Assembly (NCBI GenBank): GCA_905221605.1
Contig: CAJNDS010001635.1
Span: 436,001 to 500,000 of the forward strand
DNA from: Symbiodinium natans
Taxonomy: Eukaryota > Sar > Dinophyceae > Suessiales > Symbiodiniaceae
Reading direction: 5' to 3'
DNA length: 64,000 nucleotides
Under the pieces are notes generated by a model. That model was not told the origin of the DNA, made no database searches, and saw nothing but the letters and a program-made list of their open reading frames with translations. The translations under genes and the position numbers were made by a program. Positions 30,591 through 38,528 of this stretch are shown piece after piece (positions within the stretch are counted from its first letter, which is position 1; each line of letters starts with the position of its first letter).

Positions 30591-32961
30591 AGTCACGACT
30601 TCGTCCTGAGGGCGAACTTCGTTCGCCGTCACGGCTTCGCCCTGAGGATGCTAAAGCATCGTCACTATCACTCTTGTTTTTCTTCAACTTACTTACTTCC
30701 TTTTTCAGTTTATCTACTTCATTTATTGTTGTCTGTAAAGCACTCCATAAAATTGGCACACATGTTGTGTAATCAAATTTTAAATAACCATCTTTTCCTT
30801 CTTTTACTACATTCTGCCATTCGTCGGGCATCTTCTTCGTTTCCATAAAATCATTAGCAATAAATCCTACACACGATTTACCTTGTTGTCTGTCATCAAT
30901 AAAATGATATGTTTTCGGCTTAATATATTTTACTAATTCTACTGCTTTCTTACTATTTACTTCCTTTATATCTTTCTTTAATCTTTTATCCGATGAAGGA
31001 ATTAGCGACCCTGTATATGAAAGGTCGCCATAAACATCAACACCTGTTGTTGTTGCATCTAATGTTGATAAGTTGTTATTACTTAATCTTATCCATCCGT
31101 TGTCATCTGGGTTATTTATTAATACTCGTTGCTGTCCTGTTATATCATCATGTGTTATTTCTAGGTTACCTAATAAAGTAACTTTCGCTTCGGTTAATGA
31201 TAACTCCGGTGTGCTTCCTATAGTTCCAATGATAAAATTAATTGCTCTGTCGGTGTCTCCATTTCTTATATCTAGATCATAATCACTACCATTTAATGTT
31301 TCTTTAATTGCTGACGAATGTTGAAAATAAACACCACCCCACACATCTAAATCTGCTTCTGCTGTTATTTTTCCTATACTGTTGAAAGTCTGATTATTTG
31401 TAACTGCTCTGTTAATTGTAATTCCGTTAGTGTCGGTTAGTTGTAATGCTATAGTTCCTGTTGTTGGATCGGTTGCTCTGTTTGGTTGGAATGAGAAATT
31501 TATTTCGTCATTTGTTATTAAGTTTAATGAATTGTTAGCGTCTGCTCTTCTGTATAACTTGCTATTGTTCCATATCAATATTTCATTGTTAAAAGTAGTA
31601 GCGCCGTTAAACCTTACAGTGGAACTAAAGTTAGAATTGCCACCATTAACGTTAAGAACATCCACAACGGCATTAGCTCCTATCCCTAATTTATTACATC
31701 TCACCGCGTTAGAATTATTCATATTCAAAAATAGCTGTTGCGATGTGTCATTGGTATTATAAGCATCAATACTAAAGCCTCTAAATCTTAATTTCCCACT
31801 ATTATTGGCAATGGCTACAACATTACTGGCGTCTGTTGTTGGTTTGTAAATTGTAAGTCCTGAATTATTAGAAATATTGAAATTATCAGTTTCATAATAT
31901 ATATTATCCTTGAAATGTGTCGGTTTAAAAAATGTTGTTCCTCCTGTTGTATTGTTGCACTCTATATATGTATTTGTGTCAGTATCGTCATTAGTTCCAT
32001 TAATTAATCTTATAGCGTTCGCGGTTTCATTAATTGATAAGTCCATTGATATATTAGATTTAGTAGCATTAGTATATCTTTCAATACTTGTGTTAGTGTT
32101 TGTTAATTCAATATCCCCCTTTACTGTCAAATTGCTTGTTATGTCAATTTCACCTCCTATTGTTACATTAGTTGTAATATTTACATTATTCACCGACAAG
32201 TCGTTGTTCATATTAATATTCCCTGTAGGGTTTAGGTTCAAATCTACAACACTATCGTCGCTTGTGGCATTGGCATTAATTTTGTTTCCTTGTAAAGTTA
32301 TATAATTTGTAGCATTCTTAAATACACTAATAACTTTATCTCCTCCTCCTGTTTGATTACTGAACAATAATCCTGTAGTTGGTGATATGTTTATCGTCTC
32401 GTTGTTTAATGTTAAACCGCTATGAATAATCGTAGGAGCGCTACAATCAATAATCGGAAATGTAGAAAACCTATCAGTAAAGTCTGATTTAGGAACTCTT
32501 AAATCTAATAAATTATCAATTTCTGCATCGGTGTAGCCACTGCTACCACCAGCACCTGCTATTAATGTATCTACCTCGCCCTTATTATAAAAATTGGTAG
32601 CTAATAATGTGTTATTTTGATAATTAGTAGATAAATTTGTGTCTATCTGCGTTGATGTATAATAGTTAGTAAAAGTTGTGTCAATCTCCGTTTTATTGTA
32701 AAAATTGGTTGCTAGAACCGTGTTAGTTTGGTAATTATTAGTTAAGTCATCATTAATAGCATTAATATTATTGAAATTCTGTAGCTGTTTTGTATTTAAA
32801 ACTGTTATGGCGTCGGTGTTTGCCGTTATGTCTGTTGCGAAGTTAAGATTTTCTACCTCTGTCTTTGTTGCGTAGGTGTCCGAAATTTCACTTACACCCG
32901 TTGAAGATGCTAAATAAAACTTGTCTGCATAAACTGCTGTTAGATTGTTTATTGAAGCCAT
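30589..32961 (-). CDS. Fibre/spike protein with C-terminal S74 self-cleaving chaperone (790 aa)
   Basis: A trimeric fibre-like protein. The N-terminal 150 residues carry repeats of the form F-Y-N-K-x-E-I/V-D and Y-T-x-x-x-I-D, common in phage tail fibres. The long Asn/Thr-rich middle resembles beta-helical fibre shafts. From about residue 656 (S-S-D-K-R-L-K-K-D-I) there is a peptidase S74 intramolecular chaperone domain, which in phage fibres drives trimerisation and then cuts itself off at the serine using a nearby lysine. A coiled coil (V-D-K-L-K-K-E-V-S-K-L) follows. The final 20-odd residues are Ser/Arg-rich with a doubled S-G-R-S-R-D and are encoded by a GC-rich palindromic patch unlike the rest of the gene. 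A TCTA box precedes the ATG. It probably serves host attachment. Confidence 0.85.
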   Translation of the reverse strand: MASINNLTAVYADKFYLASSTGVSEISDTYATKTEVENLNFATDITANTDAITVLNTKQLQNFNNINAINDDLTNNYQTNTVLATNFYNKTEIDTTFTNYYTSTQIDTNLSTNYQNNTLLATNFYNKGEVDTLIAGAGGSSGYTDAEIDNLLDLRVPKSDFTDRFSTFPIIDCSAPTIIHSGLTLNNETINISPTTGLLFSNQTGGGDKVISVFKNATNYITLQGNKINANATSDDSVVDLNLNPTGNINMNNDLSVNNVNITTNVTIGGEIDITSNLTVKGDIELTNTNTSIERYTNATKSNISMDLSINETANAIRLINGTNDDTDTNTYIECNNTTGGTTFFKPTHFKDNIYYETDNFNISNNSGLTIYKPTTDASNVVAIANNSGKLRFRGFSIDAYNTNDTSQQLFLNMNNSNAVRCNKLGIGANAVVDVLNVNGGNSNFSSTVRFNGATTFNNEILIWNNSKLYRRADANNSLNLITNDEINFSFQPNRATDPTTGTIALQLTDTNGITINRAVTNNQTFNSIGKITAEADLDVWGGVYFQHSSAIKETLNGSDYDLDIRNGDTDRAINFIIGTIGSTPELSLTEAKVTLLGNLEITHDDITGQQRVLINNPDDNGWIRLSNNNLSTLDATTTGVDVYGDLSYTGSLIPSSDKRLKKDIKEVNSKKAVELVKYIKPKTYHFIDDRQQGKSCVGFIANDFMETKKMPDEWQNVVKEGKDGYLKFDYTTCVPILWSALQTTINEVDKLKKEVSKLKKNKSDSDDALASSGRSRDGERSSPSGRSRD
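30599..30661. repeat. GC-rich palindromic insert at the 3' end of the fibre gene
   Basis: Includes ggcgaacttcgttcgcc, a perfect 7-bp-arm palindrome at 30611-30627, and repeated cctgagg/cttcg words. Base composition differs sharply from the AT-rich gene. A similar island occurs in the 441-aa gene. Confidence 0.6.
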
Positions 32962-32974
32962 TATTAAACTAAAG

Positions 32975-32982
32975 TAGATTTT
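32975..32982 (-). promoter_or_regulatory. TCTA late-type box of the fibre gene
   Basis: aaaatcta on the minus strand, with 13 nt between it and the ATG at 32961. Confidence 0.45.
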
Positions 32983-33007
32983 AATTAATTTAATGATGAT
33001 ATATTGC

Positions 33008-34474
33008 TTAATCTAAAACTGTAGAAGCACTTTCGGAGAGCTCAAAAATGTGCTCACTGACCATAGTAACAAATACTCGTTCAATTCCTAATGCAAAATT
33101 TGCGTTGGCTCCTTTAATTTTAAATGTGATCAAGGATCCCATTTTCGTGTTTGATCCGGTGAAATTCATATCAGGCTGTTTGTCAAAGTTTATACCACCA
33201 ATGAATTTATCATTGGCATAGCGGTAAATGTCAATGCTAAAACCATCGTAATAAGGGCTCATTACATTTACGGCTCTACGAAGGAAATACATAAATTCAC
33301 TGATACTTGATATCTCTTGTTCTGGGAATTTCTTATTGGCTATTTGTATTTGCGCTGAAATTTGTTTATCACTATCAATTACACCTTCCAAATTGTCAAT
33401 GGTTACCGCCATAGGATGGAAAAAGTAGTTCCATCTCTTCCTGTCATAATTACCTGCTGTATTATCATTATCAATATTACTGTTGCTGAAGGTGAAGAAC
33501 ATCTGAGACAAACGAGTTGAAGATTTAACGATGTTCATGTTGATCTCGGTGTTTCCTGCAGTGAAAGTTTGTGAAAATGAATGATACGCCGGATAAACCA
33601 TACGAAGCCGACCCCCTTTCAATAAATGTGAAACTATGTTATTGTTGACAGTATTGTCAACTTGGATTAACTCACATCTTAAGATCGCATTTTGAATAGC
33701 CCAACTTGTGGTAGTATTGCGTGTTGTAAAATATAAACCGTTTTCATCGTCTTCTGCCTGTGTTCCTGCTACTGGTGTAGCTGGTCTTATAACTGGTTCA
33801 CCTGCATCTGATACAATTTCAAAAATAAATTCAATTGGACAATAACGAATAGGTGGGTAATATCCGGATTGAACGAACCCACAACAAGGCTTGTGACCCA
33901 TTCTTACGAACTTACCCTGTTCAATTCCTGTAGTATTAAGTCGTGTTAGTTTTGGTAGAACAGCGCCTCTTTGGTTTGACCCTGCTGTTGCTGTTGCATC
34001 GTGACTTTCTATAGTATATGCGAAAAGCCGGTTAATTCTACTGTCGTATCGTGTTAAACAACCTTCCTGAATATCGTCTAAATTTCTCACCTCTTCGCTT
34101 TTGAAGGATTTCATTTCTTCGCATACTTGATTATAATTGTCAATGTCGTTTAGTTGTTGCCCTGCCCCGTTACATCGGTATCTGGTAAAGAAGGCGTGGC
34201 TCTCACCTAATGGGCGTAAATATTCTCCTGCAGTAGTGGATGTATTTACAACATCAAAGAACAAACAAACACTAGACAAATCAATATAATTATTATCTTC
34301 ACCTGTGATTACAAATTTTAAGTATTTGTTTCCGTTAGATGAACTAAAGATGTTTCCAGATACACTAGGAAAGTGAACTTGTTTCCTGTCAGTTACATAT
34401 GCCGCGCTCTCTGGGAGACCAAATTGAAGGGAGTTAATCATATTGTCATTACTTTCAGCTAAAACTAGATCCAT
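33008..34474 (-). CDS. Major capsid protein, double jelly-roll, PLV type (488 aa)
   Basis: The hexon-type coat protein that forms the icosahedral shell. Length and layout fit PLV capsid proteins. It has an N-terminal strand-rich region with G-N-K-Y-L-K-F-V-I around residues 48-57, a mid-protein linker rich in T/N (about 235-255), and a second strand-rich half with R-R-A-V-N-V-M and G-G-I-N-F-D-K. Assignment rests on overall resemblance and on its neighbours (penton protein, packaging ATPase, fibre), because capsid folds have no short catalytic motif. A TCTA box lies 13 nt before the ATG, overlapping the end of the upstream 76-aa gene. It was probably co-transcribed historically with 76 aa and lipase, which lie tightly upstream. 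Confidence 0.85.
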   Translation of the reverse strand: MDLVLAESNDNMINSLQFGLPESAAYVTDRKQVHFPSVSGNIFSSSNGNKYLKFVITGEDNNYIDLSSVCLFFDVVNTSTTAGEYLRPLGESHAFFTRYRCNGAGQQLNDIDNYNQVCEEMKSFKSEEVRNLDDIQEGCLTRYDSRINRLFAYTIESHDATATAGSNQRGAVLPKLTRLNTTGIEQGKFVRMGHKPCCGFVQSGYYPPIRYCPIEFIFEIVSDAGEPVIRPATPVAGTQAEDDENGLYFTTRNTTTSWAIQNAILRCELIQVDNTVNNNIVSHLLKGGRLRMVYPAYHSFSQTFTAGNTEINMNIVKSSTRLSQMFFTFSNSNIDNDNTAGNYDRKRWNYFFHPMAVTIDNLEGVIDSDKQISAQIQIANKKFPEQEISSISEFMYFLRRAVNVMSPYYDGFSIDIYRYANDKFIGGINFDKQPDMNFTGSNTKMGSLITFKIKGANANFALGIERVFVTMVSEHIFELSESASTVLD

Positions 34475-34482
34475 TATATTAT

Positions 34483-34713
34483 TTATTTAGATTTTTTATT
34501 ATTATATCTTTTATGGCTTTTAAAATGTTCATTATTCTGTTTCTCTAGTTGTGGTTGTGACACTACATTGTCCCCTTCTTCTATTATATTCCTTATACTC
34601 TCATAAGCCGAGTTATTTAGTTTCTTATTCAGATTGTTCTTAAATCGTAGGCTTTCTGATGGTTTACCTACTCTAGCGGGTTCTCTTATATGTTTAGGTT
34701 TATTGAACATCAT
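34483..34713 (-). CDS. Small basic protein (76 aa)
   Basis: Unrecognised. Starts M-M-F-N-K-P and ends with a K/R/N-rich tail (K-S-H-K-R-Y-N-N-K-K-S-K); the middle is polar and probably helical. It sits 8 nt upstream of the capsid gene and 23 nt downstream of the lipase gene, all on the minus strand, which suggests a virion component such as a DNA-condensing or scaffold peptide. The second Met may be the true start. No regulatory box is clear. Confidence 0.65.
   Translation of the reverse strand: MMFNKPKHIREPARVGKPSESLRFKNNLNKKLNNSAYESIRNIIEEGDNVVSQPQLEKQNNEHFKSHKRYNNKKSK
34488..34497 (-). promoter_or_regulatory. TCTA late-type box of the major capsid gene
   Basis: aaaaaatcta on the minus strand, followed by an AT-only stretch up to the ATG at 34474. 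Confidence 0.5.
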
Positions 34714-34736
34714 ATTAATAATAATGAGAAATAATA

Positions 34737-35282
34737 TTATGGTAGAGATAGGGGCGGAATTGTTTCATCTATATTATCTAGAGAAGATATGTCATGATTT
34801 TTTAATGGGTTTAATGTATTAGTATTATAATTTATTGCTGAACCATCAAATGCTGAAACTACATCTCCAACTTTTCTGAACCTCTTGTGTTGTTCAGAGG
34901 GTTGATCAAAACCTAGTGAAAATGCAGGGCTGTTATACGTTCTGGTTCTTAGATCTCTGTCAGGAAAATCTTTCGCTAATTGTAACGCCACCACTCCCGC
35001 TTGACTATGTCCTACCAATTCTGTTATTTGTGGGTTCTCCTTTAAAATCCGTTCTGCCTCTATATATCTTTCCATATCACGGACACCGCCCAAAACACCG
35101 AAGGGTAATTTAGTAAAGTTTTCTAACCAGTTGGTAAACGATGTAGTCCCTCCTATATACATTTTGTTATCTTTAACAAAAATTTTATTGTCACGATCGT
35201 ATGCAATCTTAATACCTTGTGTATTGGATATTCTCCCGTTAGACTTCAGCATGTTGTCTAATTGAGACTGAACTCTTGTCAT
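34737..35282 (-). CDS. Lipase / alpha-beta hydrolase (181 aa)
   Basis: A class-3-lipase-like hydrolase. The nucleophile elbow G-H-S-Q-A-G has its serine at residue 93, followed by an amphipathic helix. K-V-G-D-V-V-S-A-F supplies an aspartate (D140) in the usual D-x-V position of class-3 lipases, and L-K-N-H-D supplies a histidine (H163), so a full Ser-Asp-His set is present in order. The protein is short for a cellular lipase. There is no signal peptide or membrane segment. It sits in the capsid gene block and diverges from the penton gene, with 40 nt between the ATGs, so it may be carried in the particle to break membranes during entry or exit. Lipases have been reported in other PLVs. Confidence 0.8.
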   Translation of the reverse strand: MTRVQSQLDNMLKSNGRISNTQGIKIAYDRDNKIFVKDNKMYIGGTTSFTNWLENFTKLPFGVLGGVRDMERYIEAERILKENPQITELVGHSQAGVVALQLAKDFPDRDLRTRTYNSPAFSLGFDQPSEQHKRFRKVGDVVSAFDGSAINYNTNTLNPLKNHDISSLDNIDETIPPLSLP

Positions 35283-35322
35283 TATATTAATAAATCATAT
35301 AAATATTTTATCTGTTATTAAT

Positions 35323-36192
35323 ATGAGTTTCAGACCTTTAACATACAAAAAAGTTTATGTCAACTCACAATACAGAGTTTCTGACAGTAAATCAACTTCT
35401 GATTTTAAAATAGAGTTGCAGGACACCTTTGAAATACCCGACAACACCATTATGCAAGTGCACGAGGTAGCTATTCCCAATGCATGGTATTCAATCAACA
35501 CAAAAAATCAAAGCCTCTATTTTAGACATCAAATATTGCCACCTGCCACACCTCAAGGAATAACATATAGAAGAATTGAGATACCAGTAGGAAACTACAC
35601 TGCTCCTGATCTAGCCTCAGCCATGGAAACACAATTAAATTCCTTCTTTGATAGCGGTGGAAGGACGAACTCCTATTCTGCTATATATGATACTTTAACG
35701 AATAAGATTACAATATCTTCCAACTACAGCGAGGTCGTCTTCATACCCTTGACTGATACAGATGTGCCTACTTTTGTTGGTTCATTCTCTAATTCCGTGG
35801 ATCTTAATAACTTGAACTCTATTAATAATGTTTTGGGTTTTACAACACCAGTTGGTGACGCATTCACTTCATCCTCCCCTTGGACAACAGGGTTCATAAA
35901 TCTGATAAACTATCCTGACGTCTATATTTCTTGTCCTGAACTGTCTAATAATAATTTTCACAGCCCTTCTGCTTTTTCAAACGCAATAATCAAAAAAGTC
36001 CCAGTGAATGCACCATTTGCAGGTATTATTAGCGACAGTTATGGAATAACAGATTATGATCATATAAATGTCTCTAAAAGAAACATTAAAAGGTTAACAT
36101 TTAGAATAATGGATGGGGCGGGTAATGTTATAGATCTAAACGGTATAAATGTTACTTTTAGTCTCCTCTTTCATAATAGAGATATGACATGA
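35323..36192 (+). CDS. Minor capsid (penton-type) protein (289 aa)
   Basis: The vertex protein, expected to be a single jelly roll. The N-terminus K-K-V-Y-V-N-S-Q-Y-R and S-D-F-K-I-E-L, followed by V-H-E-V-A-I-P-N-A-W-Y, is the typical opening of PLV/virophage penton proteins (V-Y-V-D-S-x-x-R ... S-D-F-x-V-x-L ... I-P-x-S-W-Y). The C-terminus ends in strand-rich sequence (N-V-T-F-S-L-L-F-H). The length is normal. It starts a + strand block with three further virion-like genes and is divergent from the lipase gene. Confidence 0.85.
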   Translation: MSFRPLTYKKVYVNSQYRVSDSKSTSDFKIELQDTFEIPDNTIMQVHEVAIPNAWYSINTKNQSLYFRHQILPPATPQGITYRRIEIPVGNYTAPDLASAMETQLNSFFDSGGRTNSYSAIYDTLTNKITISSNYSEVVFIPLTDTDVPTFVGSFSNSVDLNNLNSINNVLGFTTPVGDAFTSSSPWTTGFINLINYPDVYISCPELSNNNFHSPSAFSNAIIKKVPVNAPFAGIISDSYGITDYDHINVSKRNIKRLTFRIMDGAGNVIDLNGINVTFSLLFHNRDMT

Positions 36193-36223
36193 AATGAAAT
36201 AGAAAATATATAGAACATTATAT

Positions 36224-36763
36224 ATGACTGACGAAAACACTGAAATGGCAACCATTGATGAAACACCTAAACCAGAAGAACCTCCAGAAACCGTAGAAGA
36301 AATGAAACCTGAAACGACAGAGGATCACAAAAATGAAACTCCCAAACCTTCAAGAGTAAAAATCAGAGAGGTTGCAAAGCAAAAGACAGAGTGTCAGGAC
36401 TGCCACAAAACTATTACAATGAAGACGGCTAGGTATACCCATAAAGACACATGTGAAGGTAAGCCAAGCAATATAATTGAAAAGCCAGTTAGAAAAAACA
36501 ATGTGAAACCAAAGGTGCAAGTAAAACCAGTAAGTGTAGAAAGCCACGAAGAGCCTATAATACACAAAGCCCCGCCTCCAGTTTCTAAAGCCATGCCCCC
36601 TCCGCCACCTCCAAACATGCAACCTTACGACAATTTGACACAGGCTCAACTATATCAGCTACATATGAGAACCATGAACCAAGAAATAATGAGAAGAAGA
36701 CAGGAGAAGGCGAATAATATGTGTCAAGCAATGTTTAAATCCCGTCCTAAAAAATCTAGGTAA
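36224..36763 (+). CDS. Proline-rich protein with CCHC-like zinc finger (179 aa)
   Basis: Unrecognised function. Residues 1-50 are acidic with T/P/E repeats. A compact finger C-x2-C-x12-H-x3-C lies at C57, C60, H73 and C77. A second P/V/K-rich linker follows, with a poly-Pro run at about 125-132, then a basic helical tail (R-T-M-N-Q-E-I-M-R-R-R-Q-E-K). Placement right behind the penton gene suggests a capsid-associated or core protein. Codon use is AT-rich like its neighbours. Confidence 0.7.
   Translation: MTDENTEMATIDETPKPEEPPETVEEMKPETTEDHKNETPKPSRVKIREVAKQKTECQDCHKTITMKTARYTHKDTCEGKPSNIIEKPVRKNNVKPKVQVKPVSVESHEEPIIHKAPPPVSKAMPPPPPPNMQPYDNLTQAQLYQLHMRTMNQEIMRRRQEKANNMCQAMFKSRPKKSR
36749..36758 (+). 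promoter_or_regulatory. TCTA late-type box of the 113-aa gene
   Basis: aaaaaatcta at the 3' end of the preceding gene, with 18 nt between it and ATG 36777. Overlap with coding sequence makes it less certain. Confidence 0.35.
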
Positions 36764-36776
36764 ATAATATATAGCA

Positions 36777-37118
36777 ATGGTTTTATATAACAAATACAAG
36801 TTCAGACAACTAAATAAACAAAAGAAGAGAAAATCATTAGACAATCCTGTTGTAAATGAAGCATCTGAGTTAAACTTTCACAAGCCTAATATTGATTACT
36901 TGTTGAATTTAAAAAAGGAAATGGACGCCAGAGAGGCACGGGTAGCAAATCTAGCAATGAAAAGAAGACTATTAGAGGGGCAAATGAAAGACAATTACAC
37001 AATGGAGATTGACAGATTAAAATCAGAGATGCATAACCCTAGGATACCAGAGACATCTATAGAGCATTTGAGAAACAGAATACAAACCTTGGAAACATTA
37101 AGTGAAAGAATATTCTAA
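36777..37118 (+). CDS. Basic coiled-coil protein (113 aa)
   Basis: Unrecognised. The first 25 residues are strongly basic (Y-K-F-R-Q-L-N-K-Q-K-K-R-K). Residues about 42-110 form a predicted coiled coil (L-L-N-L-K-K-E-M-D-A-R-E and H-L-R-N-R-I-Q-T-L-E-T-L). It lies in the + strand virion block between the zinc-finger and 441-aa genes, so a structural or scaffold role is inferred from position only. Confidence 0.65.
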   Translation: MVLYNKYKFRQLNKQKKRKSLDNPVVNEASELNFHKPNIDYLLNLKKEMDAREARVANLAMKRRLLEGQMKDNYTMEIDRLKSEMHNPRIPETSIEHLRNRIQTLETLSERIF

Positions 37119-37123
37119 ATCGT

Positions 37124-37132
37124 AAATTTCTA
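37124..37132 (+). promoter_or_regulatory. TCTA late-type box of the 441-aa gene
   Basis: aaatttcta followed by tataagaatataaaataga and the ATG at 37152; 19 nt from box to ATG. Confidence 0.45.
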
Positions 37133-37151
37133 TATAAGAATATAAAATAGA

Positions 37152-38477
37152 ATGACAGTTAATAAAACACAAATACAATTTCACAGAAGGTCACGATATG
37201 AAGACATTTTGGAACTTGTCAATGATAATGAAGAAGCGTTGAAACCCTTCCCTAACAGAGATGCAGTATTTTACAAGGCTAGTAATAAAGGATCGTATTT
37301 TGACGGTAAAGATCATTTAGACAGATTGAAAGCAGAACAGAAAAGAATTAATGAACGGGTGGTAAGAGATCACATGTTAAGAGAGTATGCCACGGACAAC
37401 GATCTTACTCATAGGGCGTTGTGGGATGCAGGAGCAGGAGCAACAGACACACCGGCACAACCAGAAATGTATAATATCGGCACTCCTATAGAAGAATATG
37501 GCAATGACGAGTTTTTTGACACAGATGAGGATACGAGTTTCACCCGAGCGCAACTAGAGGGAGTTATACAGAGGGCAGAAGAAACACGACAAGCAAACCA
37601 ACAGGACATCGTTCAGGCACACCAGCAACAGGTAGAACGAGAACAACAGCAAGGAGACGGAATATTAAGAACATTAGGAAGAGGCTCAATGAGAGTAGGC
37701 AGAAATATTGCAGGTGGTTTAGTGTCAGGGCATGATCTAACTACATCCGTAATTGGAGGACTGGCAGAACCAGTTCTAAGTGGTATAGGTGATGCAGTTA
37801 TGAGAAGGATTTTACCACAACCTCGCCCCTTACTTGACTTAGAAGCACCCCGAACACCGCCTAATAATCCATGGAGGGCAAACCCCAATATTGCACAACT
37901 ACCGCCCTCTATTGTGTTACAACCTCATCAACCTAATGTGGGTGCAACTCAACAACCACTGCCTCCTGCAGTTCAGCAACCAGCATTACCAGCACCAACA
38001 CCAAACGTTCAACAAGGTGGGTCACGAAGTTCGCGAGCCTCTGGCGAGGCGACGCAAAGCACGCGAGGCACTAACGAGCCGTCATCATCATCATCGTCAG
38101 GAAACTTTCAATTCCCACGAGGTTCTGCAAGACAGCCTGAAGGTTCTGCAAGACAAGCAGATGAACAACCGCCAAGAAGACCGCGAACCAGACTAACTAA
38201 AAAGACCAACCTAAAGGAAAGTGCCCGAGAAGATGAAGATGTTTCACGAGAAGAGTTAAACATGAGACCCTTGATTATGCCAAGTAAAATAGGAATTCAG
38301 AAACTACGCGAAACTTTTGAAGATGCTAATAATAAAAACGCCATTAACACTACAACTTATAGACAGTATAGAAGTCTCTATAATAAATGGGTGTCTAATA
38401 GAGGTGTTCCTACTGCTAAGAAAGAAGCATTAAAAGAACTACAAAAATTGTATAGAGAAACCGTTTATAATAGATAA
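37152..38477 (+). CDS. Large modular virion-like protein (441 aa)
   Basis: No family recognised. Three regions are visible. Residues 1-170 are charged, helical and acidic toward the end. Residues about 175-215 are a Gly/Ala/Val-rich amphipathic stretch (I-A-G-G-L-V-S-G-H and S-V-I-G-G-L-A-E-P-V) that could insert in or bind a membrane. Residues about 220-360 are a disordered P/Q/S-rich linker holding a GC-rich patch (38019-38085). The C-terminal 80 residues are a folded-looking helical domain (Y-R-Q-Y-R-S-L-Y-N-K-W-V). Modular organisation with a membrane-active segment would fit a minor capsid protein VI-like role, but that is speculation. The gene is convergent with the GIY-YIG gene, with a shared hairpin. 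Confidence 0.7.
   Translation: MTVNKTQIQFHRRSRYEDILELVNDNEEALKPFPNRDAVFYKASNKGSYFDGKDHLDRLKAEQKRINERVVRDHMLREYATDNDLTHRALWDAGAGATDTPAQPEMYNIGTPIEEYGNDEFFDTDEDTSFTRAQLEGVIQRAEETRQANQQDIVQAHQQQVEREQQQGDGILRTLGRGSMRVGRNIAGGLVSGHDLTTSVIGGLAEPVLSGIGDAVMRRILPQPRPLLDLEAPRTPPNNPWRANPNIAQLPPSIVLQPHQPNVGATQQPLPPAVQQPALPAPTPNVQQGGSRSSRASGEATQSTRGTNEPSSSSSSGNFQFPRGSARQPEGSARQADEQPPRRPRTRLTKKTNLKESAREDEDVSREELNMRPLIMPSKIGIQKLRETFEDANNKNAINTTTYRQYRSLYNKWVSNRGVPTAKKEALKELQKLYRETVYNR
38019..38085. repeat. GC-rich island inside the 441-aa gene
   Basis: Words gcgagcctctggcgaggcg and cacgcgaggc, with short inverted cgaagttcg/cgag motifs, encode an S/R/G-rich linker. Composition stands out against AT-rich neighbours and resembles the island at 30599. 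Confidence 0.5.
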
Positions 38478-38494
38478 ACTCGTGTCAAGCAATC

Positions 38495-38528
38495 CTAAAT
38501 AAAAATCAAGTGAATGGTTTTTATTTAG
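38495..38528. terminator. Bidirectional hairpin between 441-aa and GIY-YIG genes
   Basis: ctaaataaaaatca (38495-38508) pairs with tggtttttatttag (38515-38528), a 14-bp stem with one non-canonical pair. It overlaps the stop codon of the minus-strand nuclease and lies 18 nt after the + strand stop. Confidence 0.6.

Noticed and set aside
31073-32305. Several hydrophobic open frames on the + strand opposite the fibre gene
   Set aside because: Antisense shadows of the N/T-rich fibre coding sequence; no box or separate composition.
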